Shown one piece after another: positions 1 to 9,034 of a DNA stretch of 64,000 bases. The position numbers and the translations under genes are program-made. The notes beneath the pieces are model-generated. The model saw nothing but the letters and a program-made list of their open reading frames with translations, was not told the origin of the DNA and did not search any database. How positions within the stretch are numbered: the first letter of the stretch is position 1; the number at the start of each line of letters is the position of its first letter. The DNA is from Serratia fonticola (lineage in GTDB: Bacteria; Pseudomonadota; Gammaproteobacteria; Enterobacterales; Enterobacteriaceae): positions 3,782,001 to 3,846,000 of the forward strand of contig NZ_VFMK01000001.1 of NCBI RefSeq assembly GCF_006715025.1, in the 5' to 3' direction.

Positions 1-1090
1 CAACTTCATAAATCAGATGCATACGCTCACTATCTGCTCTGTCCTTACCTTTGCCATTGGCATCCAGACAGAGCCAGCCGATCGCCAGCATCTTGAGAGA
101 AGGCACCATGATACTGGCAATAAAAATCACCATAGCAACCGGGTAAGAGCCTTCCCCCCATAACAACACCACCCCGGCCATCACGGTAGAAGGCATTTTA
201 TTGCCCAAGGCTTCGGTGATCATGATCGGCATCACCATTGCCGGGATATACAACATCACCGATGTCACCAGTAATGATAAAGTCCATTGCAGACTGTGGA
301 GGCGGCGCACATACCCCACCGTGTGGCAACGCGGGCATTTCGTCTGTTGCGCAGGCAAAATGGCGGTACAACATGCACAGGAGCGTACTCCCTGGCGCAT
401 TCCCGTACGGCCGACCTGTAGCGAACTCTCGATATGCGGTGCAGGTTCAATGTCCTGCCATAACCAACGGCGGTCAACACATTGGAAAGCACGCACCTGC
501 AACAGACAAAACAGGCAATACGGAATAAAACTGGTCCCAATCCCGATATCACCATAGGCCATCAGCTTGACGAAACTGACCAGAACGCCAGCCAGAAATA
601 TCTCCACCATGCACCAGGTTTTAAGCTGGAACAGGATCTTGGCCATCCAGACTTTCAGTTCACGCGGCAAGCGTGCTCTGGCGCACAGCAAAATGATCGC
701 CAGCATGCAAAATGCCGGGATCAGTTGCACAAACACCATAAACAACGTGGCCATGCTGGCATAGTGTTCCGCCACCATCACCTGAGGGATCTGAATCAAC
801 CTGATTTCATTACCAATACCGGCAACACGCATATTGATAAACGGAAAAATGTTAGCCAATAACAGCATGAACAATGCGCTGAGCGCATAGCCAATAGGCT
901 GTTTACGTGGCTCTGCCCAGCGGGCGCTGAGCGTGGTTTTACAACGGGGACAAACTGCCTTTGAACCAAATACCAAAGGGGGGAGCGCCACCAGCATATC
1001 GCATTGGGGGCACAGCATCAGATCGTCCTGTTGCTGCTGGTCATTCATAGAATGACTATGCTGCGTGTGATTTTCGTGGGAACACACCAT
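1..1090 (-). CDS. pqiA: PqiA, intermembrane transport protein, 3' end cut by window edge
   Basis: This is an inner-membrane protein of the PqiABC lipid-transport system, in which PqiB is the MCE tunnel. The frame opens at ATG 1090 behind AAGGAGG (1094-1100) and stays open for 363 codons to base 1; E. coli PqiA is about 417 residues, so roughly 50 residues lie outside. Visible features are two zinc-ribbon-like Cys pairs near the N-terminus (CPQC, CPRC), hydrophobic segments, and a second pair set (CACC, CPRC) opening the repeated half, which is the two-domain layout of the family. It follows uup by 74 bp on the same strand; a GC hairpin (1132-1151) lies in that gap. pqiB and pqiC should follow beyond the edge. 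Identification by sequence is firm; the transport role is from the family. Confidence 0.95.
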   Translation of the reverse strand, partial: MVCSHENHTQHSHSMNDQQQQDDLMLCPQCDMLVALPPLVFGSKAVCPRCKTTLSARWAEPRKQPIGYALSALFMLLLANIFPFINMRVAGIGNEIRLIQIPQVMVAEHYASMATLFMVFVQLIPAFCMLAIILLCARARLPRELKVWMAKILFQLKTWCMVEIFLAGVLVSFVKLMAYGDIGIGTSFIPYCLFCLLQVRAFQCVDRRWLWQDIEPAPHIESSLQVGRTGMRQGVRSCACCTAILPAQQTKCPRCHTVGYVRRLHSLQWTLSLLVTSVMLYIPAMVMPIMITEALGNKMPSTVMAGVVLLWGEGSYPVAMVIFIASIMVPSLKMLAIGWLCLDANGKGKDRADSERMHLIYEV

Positions 1091-1164
1091 TATCCTCCTT
1101 AACCGCATCGCTCATCGGTACAAACGTCGATGCCCGCAGCAGCGCGCGGGCAACCTTTGACCCA

Positions 1165-3069
1165 TCAGCCGTTTTTCATCGCTTCCAATTCTTCCCAACG
1201 CGCAAAGGCTTCTTCAAGCGCTTGCTCGGCCGCAGCAAGATCGACAAGCACCTGCTGGGTTTCGCTGTGTGGCCGGGAGAAGAAACCGCCGTCACTCACC
1301 TGCGCCTGCAAGGTTTCAATATCGGCTTCCAATTGCTCAAGGCGCATCGGCAACTGTTCCAACTCACGCAGCAGGTTATAACTCAGTTTGGCTGCGGGTT
1401 TCTTTGGCTGCTCGGTTTTTTTCTCCACAGCCGTTTTGGCTGGCTGAGCAGTGACCTGGCGAATCGGCCTGGCCGTTGCTCGTTGATGGTGAGCATCGTA
1501 ATAACCACCAACGTAGGTGTCGATCACGCCATTGCCTTCGAAGATCCAACACTCGGTCACCGAGTTGTCTACGAACTGACGGTCGTGGCTCACCAGCAAG
1601 ACGGTGCCCTGATAACCATCTATCAGCTCTTCCAACAGCTCCAGCGTTTCGACGTCCAGATCGTTGGTTGGCTCATCGAGGATCAGTAAATTGCTCGGCT
1701 TCAAGAATAATTTAGCCAATAGCAGCCGGTTCCGTTCCCCGCCCGACAACGCTTTTACCGGCGTCATCGCACGTTTTGGATGGAACAGGAAGTCCTGCAG
1801 GTAACCAAGTACGTGGCGCGAACGGCCGTTGACCATCACTTCCTGCTTACCCTCTGCCAGGTTGTCCATTACGGTCCGTTCCGGATCCAACTCGGCGCGG
1901 TGCTGATCAAAATACGCCACCTCCAGCTTGGTTCCGCAATGTACACGACCGCTGTCGGCTTTCAGTTGACCGAGCATCAGTTTCAGCAAGGTGGTTTTAC
2001 CGCAGCCGTTTGGTCCCACCAGCGCGATCTTGTCACCACGTTGTACTTGAGCGCTGAAGCCCCTCACCAGAACCTTATCGCCAATCTGGTAATTGACATC
2101 TTCCATTTCAAATACGATCTTGCCAGAGCGGACTGCCTCTTCCACCTGCATCTTGGCGGTACCCATCACTTCACGCCGCTGTGAACGCTCATTACGCAGC
2201 GCCTTCAGGGCGCGAACCCGGCCTTCGTTACGCGTGCGGCGCGCTTTGATGCCCTGGCGTATCCAGACTTCTTCCTGTGCCAGTTTGCGGTCAAACTCAG
2301 CGTTCTGCAGCTCTTCGACCCGCAGCGCTTCTTCTTTGCTTTCCAGATACAGATCGTAGTTACCCGGCCATGACACCAGTTTGCCACGATCGAGATCGAC
2401 GATGCGCGTGGCCATATTGCGGATAAACGAACGGTCATGCGAAATAAACACGATACTGCCCTGAAACTCCTTCAGGAAACCCTCCAGCCAGTCGATGGTG
2501 GTGATATCCAGATGGTTGGTGGGTTCATCAAGCAATAACACGCGCGGGGAACTGACCAAAGCACGGCCAAGCGCAGCCTTACGCAACCAGCCACCCGAGA
2601 GGGAGGAGAGATCGGCATCGCCGTTCAGGCCAAGTTGAAGCAACACTTCACCGATCCGGCTGTCGAGCTGCCACAGCCCCTGATGATCGAGGATCTCCAT
2701 AATCTGCGCCATACGCGCCAGGTTTTTTTCACTGGGATCCAGCTCGACCTGATGCGAGATCGCGTGATAAGCCTTCAGGTGTTCTGCCTGTTCGGCCACG
2801 CCTTCGGCAACAAAGTCAAAAACCGTACCGCCGATATTGCGTGGAGGATCCTGCTGCAAGCGGGCCACAATCAGATCCTGTTCGTAGATGACTCGCCCAT
2901 CATCCAACGGGATTTCCTTACCCAGGATCTTCAGCAGGGTCGATTTACCTGCCCCGTTACGCCCAACCAGACAGACGCGTTCGTTGTCTTCAATATGAAT
3001 TTCGGTGTTGTCTAACAAAGGTGCATCGCTGAAAGAGAGCCACGCACCGGACATGCTGATTAACGACAT
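1165..3069 (-). CDS. uup: Uup, ABC-F ATPase
   Basis: This is a soluble ABC-F protein with two fused ATPase domains and no membrane segment, 634 residues (E. coli 635). Domain 1 has Walker A GRNGAGKST near residue 36, signature LSGGW and Walker B LLLDEPTNHLD. Domain 2 has GPNGCGKTT near residue 354, LSGGERNR and LILDEPTNDLD. A charged C-terminal coiled coil of about 90 residues ends the protein, as in Uup. The family acts on ribosomes, and uup loss raises precise excision of transposons in E. coli. Only 5 bp separate it from the rlmL stop, so the two are cotranscribed, with pqiA next. Start ATG 3069 agrees with the family N-terminus. Confidence 0.97.
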   Translation of the reverse strand: MSLISMSGAWLSFSDAPLLDNTEIHIEDNERVCLVGRNGAGKSTLLKILGKEIPLDDGRVIYEQDLIVARLQQDPPRNIGGTVFDFVAEGVAEQAEHLKAYHAISHQVELDPSEKNLARMAQIMEILDHQGLWQLDSRIGEVLLQLGLNGDADLSSLSGGWLRKAALGRALVSSPRVLLLDEPTNHLDITTIDWLEGFLKEFQGSIVFISHDRSFIRNMATRIVDLDRGKLVSWPGNYDLYLESKEEALRVEELQNAEFDRKLAQEEVWIRQGIKARRTRNEGRVRALKALRNERSQRREVMGTAKMQVEEAVRSGKIVFEMEDVNYQIGDKVLVRGFSAQVQRGDKIALVGPNGCGKTTLLKLMLGQLKADSGRVHCGTKLEVAYFDQHRAELDPERTVMDNLAEGKQEVMVNGRSRHVLGYLQDFLFHPKRAMTPVKALSGGERNRLLLAKLFLKPSNLLILDEPTNDLDVETLELLEELIDGYQGTVLLVSHDRQFVDNSVTECWIFEGNGVIDTYVGGYYDAHHQRATARPIRQVTAQPAKTAVEKKTEQPKKPAAKLSYNLLRELEQLPMRLEQLEADIETLQAQVSDGGFFSRPHSETQQVLVDLAAAEQALEEAFARWEELEAMKNG

Positions 3070-3074
3070 AGTAA

Positions 3075-5195
3075 TTATTTTCCTTCACCGGCATGGGTCA
3101 CCAGCCAGCAGTTGTGGATCTGACGGTTACGGGCAAAGTCTTGTGACAGCGTCTGGGCAGTGATCTCTTTCGCCTCCAGACCCAGCGCATTCAGACCTGC
3201 CAGATCCATCTGGAAACCGCGTTTGTTGTTAGAGAACATGATCGTCCCATTACGCCGCAGTAACCGTTTCAAATCTTTCATCAGCGCCAGATGATCGCGC
3301 TGTACGTCAAAAGTATTCTCCATTCGTTTGGAATTGGAGAACGTCGGTGGATCGATAAAGATCACATCGAACTGTTCATCGGCATTGTGCAGCCATGACA
3401 GGCAATCCGCCTGTATCAATCTGTGCTGTCTTCCGGTCAGGCCATTCACCCGCAGGTTCTTCTCTGCCCATTCCAGATAGGTGCGCGACATATCCACCGT
3501 GGTTGTGCTGCGTGCACCGCCCAATCCAGCATGCACACTGGCCGTACCGGTATAGGCAAACAGGTTCAGGAAATCTTTGCCTTTACTCATCTCACCCAAC
3601 ATACGGCGCGCGATGCGGTGATCGAGGAACAGGCCGGTATCAAGGTAATCCGTCAGGTTAACCCACAGTTTGGCATTGAACTCTTCCACCAGCAGGAATT
3701 CACCCTTCTGTGCCAGCTTTTCATACTGGTTTTTACCTTTTTGGCGTTCCCGCGTTTTCAGCACCAGTTGGTTCGAAGGCAATTCCAGCACCGCCAGAGT
3801 GGCGTTAATCACATCGAACAACCGTTGGCGTGCCTTCTGCGCATCGACGGTTTTCGGCGGGGCATATTCCTGTACTACAACCTTGCTGCCGTAGCGGTCC
3901 ACGGCGACGTTATATTCCGGTAAATCGGCGTCGTACAGTCGGTAGCATTCGATCCCCTGCTGTTTTGCCCATTTATCCAGTTTCTTCAGGTTCTTTCTCA
4001 GCCGGTTGGCAAAATCCTCTGCCACCTGTACACCGTTAGAACCCTGCGCATTCGCGGCCAACTGATAGTTTTTCTGCACGCAGTCCAAAGGACCGTTTTT
4101 CGCCTTGAATTGCCGCTCAGCACGCAGTTGCAGGCAGCTCAACAATTCAGGCGAGGCGCTGAACAAAGAAAGCTGCCAGCCACCAAAAGCCCCCTTCAAT
4201 ATGCGCCCCAACATGTTGTGCAACGCAATCAGGGCCGGTTCGCTCTCAAGGCGTTCACCGTAAGGGGGGTTGCTGACCACCGTTCCTACCGGGCCTTCAG
4301 GTAATGGATTGGTCAGTTTGCTGACGTCATTAACGTTAAAAGTGATCAGTTCGGCCACACCGGCCCGACGGGCGTTACCACGCGCCATTTCGATCACCCG
4401 ACGATCGATATCGGAACCGAAGAAACGCGAGGTGGTTTCTTGTAAACCACGACGGGCCCGTACCTGCGCTTCGGTAATCACTTCACGCCACAGATCGGCA
4501 TTATGGCCGCTCCAGGCGGTAAAGCCCCAGTGCTGGCGATGTAATCCAGGTGCACGATCGGAGGCGATCATTGCCGCTTCAATCAATAACGTACCGGAAC
4601 CGCACATCGGATCCAGCATCGGCGTTCCCGGTTGCCAACCCGAACGTTGGACGATCGCCGCAGCCAGGTTTTCCTTCAGCGGCGCCTGGCCGGTAAGATC
4701 GCGATAGCCGCGCTGGTGCAAACCTTCGCCACTCAGATCGAGAGCCACGCTGGCCATATCACGCTGCAGGAAAACGTTAATGCGAATATCAGGCTGCTGC
4801 TTTGCCACCGTTGGTCGCGCATCGAGCTTGCGGGTAAAGCTGTCCACAATGGCATCTTTAACCTTCAACGCACCATACTGGCTGTTACGGATCTCTTCGT
4901 TGACGCCGCTGAAATGAACAGCAAAAGTTTTATCGACGCCAAACACCGTCGGCCAGTCAATTGCCTGAACCCCAAGATACAGATCCAGATCGCTATGCAC
5001 ACGGAATTCATTCAGCGGCATCAGAATACGGGAAGCCAGGCGGCTCCATAGCAAGCTTTGGTACAGAAGACGATCGTCCCCCTGAAAATGTACTCCACCC
5101 TGTACCACTTTGCAGGTGTGAGCACCAAGCCGCTCCAGTTCGCTTTTTAACAGTTCTTCCAATCCACGCGCCGTGCTGGCAAACAGAGAGTTCAT
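3075..5195 (-). CDS. rlmL: RlmKL, bifunctional 23S rRNA methyltransferase
   Basis: This fusion enzyme makes m2G2445 (N-terminal RlmL half) and m7G2069 (C-terminal RlmK half) in 23S rRNA. It has 706 residues against 702 in E. coli. It carries an N-terminal THUMP domain (about 45-155), a first Rossmann methyltransferase with LDPMCGSGTLLIEAA and the NPPY motif (SNPPYGER), and a second one with NLFAYTG and DPPTFSNSKR. The frame extends to an in-frame ATG at 5231, but the conserved N-terminus MNSLFASTARGLEELL begins at 5195, which is used here. It is the first gene of an rlmL-uup-pqiA run and is divergent from ycbX. Confidence 0.97.
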   Translation of the reverse strand: MNSLFASTARGLEELLKSELERLGAHTCKVVQGGVHFQGDDRLLYQSLLWSRLASRILMPLNEFRVHSDLDLYLGVQAIDWPTVFGVDKTFAVHFSGVNEEIRNSQYGALKVKDAIVDSFTRKLDARPTVAKQQPDIRINVFLQRDMASVALDLSGEGLHQRGYRDLTGQAPLKENLAAAIVQRSGWQPGTPMLDPMCGSGTLLIEAAMIASDRAPGLHRQHWGFTAWSGHNADLWREVITEAQVRARRGLQETTSRFFGSDIDRRVIEMARGNARRAGVAELITFNVNDVSKLTNPLPEGPVGTVVSNPPYGERLESEPALIALHNMLGRILKGAFGGWQLSLFSASPELLSCLQLRAERQFKAKNGPLDCVQKNYQLAANAQGSNGVQVAEDFANRLRKNLKKLDKWAKQQGIECYRLYDADLPEYNVAVDRYGSKVVVQEYAPPKTVDAQKARQRLFDVINATLAVLELPSNQLVLKTRERQKGKNQYEKLAQKGEFLLVEEFNAKLWVNLTDYLDTGLFLDHRIARRMLGEMSKGKDFLNLFAYTGTASVHAGLGGARSTTTVDMSRTYLEWAEKNLRVNGLTGRQHRLIQADCLSWLHNADEQFDVIFIDPPTFSNSKRMENTFDVQRDHLALMKDLKRLLRRNGTIMFSNNKRGFQMDLAGLNALGLEAKEITAQTLSQDFARNRQIHNCWLVTHAGEGK

Positions 5196-5298
5196 ATCGT
5201 GCTTATCACCAAAAAGAAAATTGTTGCGCATTATAGCTAATCCGGACCGCTTGTCATAAAGTTGCTCCCTTCTATTTCATAATCGCACGGAGGCTGAG

Positions 5299-6402
5299 GT
5301 GATCACGCTTTCCCGACTTTACGTTCATCCAGTCAAATCATTACGGGGTTTACAGCTTTCTCACGCTCAGGTAGGCAGCAGTGGCCTCGCTTTTGATCGT
5401 AATTTTATGATCACCGAACCTGACGGCACCTTTATTACCGCCCGGCAATATCCGCAGATGGTTCTATTCACCCCTGCCTTGTTGGCTGATGGGCTGTTTC
5501 TGACAGCCCCAGATGGCGAAAGCGCCGCGATACGTTTTAATGATTTTTCAGCTCAGGCACATCCGACCGAGGTTTGGGGCAATCATTTCACCGCATTGAT
5601 CGCACCGCAGGAGATTAACAACTGGTTGAGTGGCTATTTCCAGCGTGACGTGCAATTGCGTTGGGTCGGACCTGAACTCACCCGTCGGGTAAAGAAACAT
5701 CCGGAAATCCCTCTGTCCTTTGCTGATGGCTTCCCTTATCTGCTCATCAATGAAGCCTCATTCCAGGATCTGCAGCAACGCTGTCCCAGCAGCATCAAGC
5801 TGGAGCAGTTTCGCCCTAACCTGGTAGTCACCGGTTGTGAGGCCTGGGCAGAAGACAGCTGGCAGGTGATCCGCGTTGGTGACGTCATGTTTGATCTGGT
5901 GAAACCTTGCAGCCGCTGTGTACTGACCACGGTCAGCCCCGAACGGGGCCGTAAGCACCCGAGCGGTGAACCGTTGAGTACGCTGCAAAAGTTCCGCACG
6001 GCCGATAACGGGGATGTCGACTTCGGCCAAAACATGATTGCCCGCAACAGCGGTATTATTCGCGTAGGGGATCGTCTTGAGGTGCTCTCCAGCAAACCGC
6101 CAAGACCCTATGGTGCAGGTAAGGTTGTTGAAAGCCTCTTGGCACCGCTAGACAATACCACCAGCGTGACGATTGACTATGAAGGGAAGGTGTTTACCGG
6201 TAATAACCAGCAAATCTTGCTGGAGCAACTGGAACAGCAAGGCATTCGTATCCCGTACTCTTGCCGGGCTGGCCTTTGCGGCAGTTGCCGGATGACGTTG
6301 GTCGAGGGCGAAGTAGCGCCGCTAAAGAAAAGTGCGCTGGCCGACAATGGCACTATCCTCTCTTGCAGCTGTATCCCTAAAAGCGATGTGAAACTGGCCT
6401 GA
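5299..6402 (+). CDS. ycbX: YcbX, MOSC-domain molybdenum protein with ferredoxin tail
   Basis: This cytoplasmic molybdoenzyme reduces N-hydroxylated bases such as 6-N-hydroxylaminopurine, with CysJ as electron donor in E. coli. It has 367 residues (E. coli 369). The N-terminal beta-barrel and MOSC domain (about 1-265) include PCSRC, the region of the Moco-binding Cys. A plant-type 2Fe-2S domain follows, with CRAGLCGSC and a later Cys (SCSC) near the end. It starts with GTG at 5299, behind GGAG at 5289-5292. It is divergent from rlmL and convergent with zapC. Confidence 0.94.
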   Translation: MITLSRLYVHPVKSLRGLQLSHAQVGSSGLAFDRNFMITEPDGTFITARQYPQMVLFTPALLADGLFLTAPDGESAAIRFNDFSAQAHPTEVWGNHFTALIAPQEINNWLSGYFQRDVQLRWVGPELTRRVKKHPEIPLSFADGFPYLLINEASFQDLQQRCPSSIKLEQFRPNLVVTGCEAWAEDSWQVIRVGDVMFDLVKPCSRCVLTTVSPERGRKHPSGEPLSTLQKFRTADNGDVDFGQNMIARNSGIIRVGDRLEVLSSKPPRPYGAGKVVESLLAPLDNTTSVTIDYEGKVFTGNNQQILLEQLEQQGIRIPYSCRAGLCGSCRMTLVEGEVAPLKKSALADNGTILSCSCIPKSDVKLA

Positions 6403-6439
6403 CCCGGTTGGCAGCAGGCTGTGGCCAGTAAGGCTCAGC

Positions 6440-6988
6440 CTATACTGCCCTGTCGTATGCAGGGGCAGAAAGTTCATCGGTGATGCAGGGCTTCAGGCGG
6501 TCGTGCATCACTTTGATCGCGTCACCCAGCACCATAGTGCGGCCCGCGAGCGCCAACTGATTTTGCGCCAGCAAGCACAGGCTGGCATTGTCTCCAGCTT
6601 CAACCACCAACAGCCGAGCATCTTCGCCACTGTCCATCACCTTCACCGCCGCCAGTTCACCATTCTTTGGTTGCAACGGATAATGTTGCTGAGCAAAGTG
6701 CCAACTTTTGGGCATTAAAGGTTTGAGAAAACGAAAAGCCACCAGCGCATTTAATACCAGCTCGGCACGTTGTTCATGGCTGAGTTTTATCTGTTTGCAC
6801 TGTTCTTCATAATCAAAATAGAGTGCAGCATCATCAACGCAGAAAGCACACTCATCAAAGGCATCAGGGGTTAACATTTTTGCCGGAAAGCGCGAGCGGA
6901 AGATCATACCATTGGCTAAATCGAGCATCAGTCGATCATGTTCAGCGTCAAAATACCAACGCCAATTGTCGTCAGGTTTTATCTTCAT
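6440..6988 (-). CDS. zapC: ZapC, FtsZ-ring stabilising protein
   Basis: This cytoplasmic division factor binds FtsZ directly and promotes bundling of protofilaments. It has 182 residues (E. coli 180). The N-terminus MKIKPDDNWRWYFDAEHDR and the block LVLNALVAFRFLKPLMPKSW match the family closely; the middle (residues 105-130) is variable. No signal peptide or membrane segment is present. It is a single gene on the minus strand, convergent with ycbX and 173 bp downstream of pyrD in the same direction. Confidence 0.93.
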   Translation of the reverse strand: MKIKPDDNWRWYFDAEHDRLMLDLANGMIFRSRFPAKMLTPDAFDECAFCVDDAALYFDYEEQCKQIKLSHEQRAELVLNALVAFRFLKPLMPKSWHFAQQHYPLQPKNGELAAVKVMDSGEDARLLVVEAGDNASLCLLAQNQLALAGRTMVLGDAIKVMHDRLKPCITDELSAPAYDRAV

Positions 6989-7032
6989 TTGTTATTCCTT
7001 CTCGCCACGTGCCAACGCAGTATTACCCAAAA

Positions 7033-7047
7033 GGTGATTTTATCACC
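7033..7047. promoter_or_regulatory. 6-bp inverted repeat upstream of zapC
   Basis: GGTGAT and ATCACC are separated by TTT, centred about 52 bp before the zapC start in AT-rich DNA. It could be an operator or a weak hairpin. No known regulator is assigned. Confidence 0.3.
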
Positions 7048-7116
7048 ACAAAAGTAGCCTAAACACCGGATAATTGCGCGAACGATATTTACGCTAACGA
7101 ACAAAATATAGACGAG

Positions 7117-7140
7117 CCGGGGAAAGAAATAAACCCCCGG
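7117..7140 (-). terminator. hairpin downstream of pyrD
   Basis: CCGGGG (7117-7122) pairs with CCCCGG (7135-7140) around a 12-nt loop, 22 nt past the pyrD stop. There is no clear U-run after the stem on the minus strand, so it may protect the 3' end rather than end transcription. Confidence 0.45.
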
Positions 7141-7161
7141 TCGAAAATGAAGGGTAAAATA

Positions 7162-8172
7162 TTAGATATGGGTAACGATATCTTTAATCAAACCTGGGCC
7201 ACGGAAGATAAATCCGGAATAAATTTGCACCAGCGTTGCTCCGGCATCCATTTTTTCTCTGGCGGCGGTCAGGGAGTCGATTCCTCCGACACCGATAATC
7301 GGCAGACGCCCTTGTAGCTCTTGTGAAAGGCGGCGAATCACCTCGGTGCTGCGCAACTGTACTGGACGCCCACTCAATCCCCCGGCCTGTTCACAATAAT
7401 TCAAACCCCGGATCAGTTTACGATCGAGCGTAGTATTGGTCGCAATAACCCCATCTATATTATGGCGAATCAAACTATCCGCTATTTGGATCAACTCTTC
7501 CTCGGAAAGATCCGGCGCGATCTTTACCGCCACAGGCACATATTTGTGATGCCGAGCATGTAATTCAGCCTGTTTATTTTTAATTGCCGCTAAAAGATCG
7601 TCCAGCGCTTCACCATACTGTAAGGATCGTAATCCGGGGGTATTGGGTGAGGAGATATTAATCGCGATATACCCGGCATACGGATAAACTTTATCCATAC
7701 AGATCAGATAATCGTCTTTGCCCTGCTCAACAGGCGTGTCTTTATTCTTGCCGATATTAATCCCCAGAATGCCGCCAAAATGGGATTTTTTAACGTTTTC
7801 AACAAGATTATCCACGCCATGGTTATTGAACCCCATGCGATTAATCAGCCCTTCGGCTTCAACAATACGGAATAAACGCGGCTTGTCATTACCCGGTTGT
7901 GGACGTGGCGTAACGGTTCCAACCTCGACAAAACCAAAGCCCATGGCGCCAAAGGCATCAATACACTCGCCGTCTTTATCCAGACCGGCGGCCAAACCTA
8001 ACGGGTTTTTAAAAGAGAGCCCCATACAGTTAACTGGCTTGGTCGGCACAGACTGACGGATAAGAAATTCTAATGGGGTGCCGGTAATACGGCGGAGTTG
8101 ACTGAAGGTCAATTCATGCGCGCGCTCGGGATCGAGCTGAAACAACGCCTTCCTGATGATGGGGTAGTACAT
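7162..8172 (-). CDS. pyrD: PyrD, dihydroorotate dehydrogenase (quinone), class 2
   Basis: This is the fourth step of de novo pyrimidine synthesis. It is a membrane-associated FMN enzyme that oxidises dihydroorotate to orotate and passes electrons to quinone. From ATG 8172 it has 336 residues, identical in length to E. coli. The N-terminal helix pair MYYPIIRKALFQLDPERAHE is the membrane-docking extension of class 2 enzymes. The barrel carries GLAAGLDKDGE, NISSPNTPGLR with the catalytic Ser region, and the FMN-phosphate loop IIGVGGIDS. An upstream in-frame start at 8202 lacks family support; AGGAG at 8178-8182 fixes 8172. Regulatory signals lie upstream (separate entries). Confidence 0.98.
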   Translation of the reverse strand: MYYPIIRKALFQLDPERAHELTFSQLRRITGTPLEFLIRQSVPTKPVNCMGLSFKNPLGLAAGLDKDGECIDAFGAMGFGFVEVGTVTPRPQPGNDKPRLFRIVEAEGLINRMGFNNHGVDNLVENVKKSHFGGILGINIGKNKDTPVEQGKDDYLICMDKVYPYAGYIAINISSPNTPGLRSLQYGEALDDLLAAIKNKQAELHARHHKYVPVAVKIAPDLSEEELIQIADSLIRHNIDGVIATNTTLDRKLIRGLNYCEQAGGLSGRPVQLRSTEVIRRLSQELQGRLPIIGVGGIDSLTAAREKMDAGATLVQIYSGFIFRGPGLIKDIVTHI

Positions 8173-8187
8173 GTACTCTCCTGATTT

Positions 8188-8219
8188 CCCGGTAGGTTGC
8201 AAACCGGGGGCGTATTATC
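8188..8219 (-). promoter_or_regulatory. pyrD -10, C-run start site and leader hairpin
   Basis: On the minus strand a -10 GATAAT (8219-8214) is followed by ACG and a run of five C (8210-8206), so transcription should start within that run. A transcript beginning at the C-run can fold CCCGGT (8208-8203) onto ACCGGG (8193-8188), ending about 5 nt before the AGGAG ribosome site. This is the layout of CTP-dependent start-site switching known for enterobacterial pyrC and pyrD: with low CTP, starts shift downstream and the hairpin cannot form. The fold is seen here; the regulation is inferred. Confidence 0.6.
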
Positions 8220-8270
8220 CGGTATCCTCTCGGCAATTGGAATTGATTAAGAGCAAAAAAAGCGCGTTTA

Positions 8271-8286
8271 GCGCAATCGTTTCCCT
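8271..8286. promoter_or_regulatory. candidate PurR box upstream of pyrD
   Basis: GCGCAATCGTTTCCCT matches the PurR pattern ANGCAANCGNTTNCNT at every fixed position except the first. It lies about 60 bp upstream of the pyrD start point. E. coli pyrD is known to be repressed by PurR. Confidence 0.55.
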
Positions 8287-8408
8287 TGGCTGGCACCGTC
8301 CCTCCCTCTTTCCTTATTTATACATATCGAAATCAAAAAAAGAGATTTAAAAAAAGCACGCTTTTGCTGTTAGCTTTAAAACACTTTCTGAACATTATCT
8401 TAACAATG

Positions 8409-8423
8409 ATAACTTTTGGTTAT
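8409..8423. promoter_or_regulatory. ATAAC-N5-GTTAT palindrome before ssuE
   Basis: This is a perfect inverted repeat ATAAC, five bases, GTTAT, ending 11 bp before the ssuE ATG and touching the AAGGAG ribosome site. It has the T-N11-A shape of LysR-type sites. CysB and Cbl are the known LysR-type regulators of sulfonate genes, so one of them is the natural candidate, but the position so close to the start codon is unusual for an activator. Confidence 0.35.
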
Positions 8424-8434
8424 AAGGAGCGGCA

Positions 8435-9013
8435 ATGCGCGTTATATCTTTGGCCGGTAGTCCACGAACGCCTTCACGTTCTACGGCGCTGTTACAACTG
8501 AGCCAACGCTGGTTGCAGCAGCAGAATGTTGAAGTGATCCCCTATACCTTGCACGACTTCCATGCCGATGATCTGTTACATGCCAATTTCAACAGCCCCG
8601 ACATCAAGGCATTTTCCGCACAACTGGACGCCGCAGATGGCTTGCTGATCGCCACACCGGTTTATAAGGCTTCCTTTTCCGGCGCGCTGAAAACGTTACT
8701 CGATCTGCTGCCTGAACGCGCGCTGGACCACAAAGTGGTTTTACCGCTGGCCACCGGCGGCTCCATTGGCCATATGCTGGCGGTGGATTACGCGCTGAAA
8801 CCCGTATTGGCGGCGTTGAAAGCCCAAGAAGTGCTGCATGGCGTCTTTGCCGATGACAGCCAAGTGGTGCTCAGCGGCGAACAAATCACACTGGCCGAAG
8901 GGGTCGTCACCCGTCTGGAAGAAGCACTGGCAAGCTTCTATCTGGCCCTCAGCCGCCGCAAGCCGCCAGCGATAAAACCCTCCTCAATCCTGCTGTCCCG
9001 CCAAACCGCCTAA
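8435..9013 (+). CDS. ssuE: SsuE, NADPH-dependent FMN reductase
   Basis: This flavodoxin-fold reductase supplies reduced FMN to SsuD for desulfonation of alkanesulfonates. It has 192 residues (E. coli 191). The N-terminal LAGSPRTPSRS is the FMN-phosphate loop; ATPVYKASFSGALKTLLDLLP is the family core that carries the dimer/tetramer helix. AAGGAG sits 6 nt before the ATG. It is the first gene of ssuEADCB, as in E. coli, and is expected to be expressed under sulfate starvation. Confidence 0.96.
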   Translation: MRVISLAGSPRTPSRSTALLQLSQRWLQQQNVEVIPYTLHDFHADDLLHANFNSPDIKAFSAQLDAADGLLIATPVYKASFSGALKTLLDLLPERALDHKVVLPLATGGSIGHMLAVDYALKPVLAALKAQEVLHGVFADDSQVVLSGEQITLAEGVVTRLEEALASFYLALSRRKPPAIKPSSILLSRQTA

Positions 9014-9034
9014 AGACAATAGAAGGAAATGATC

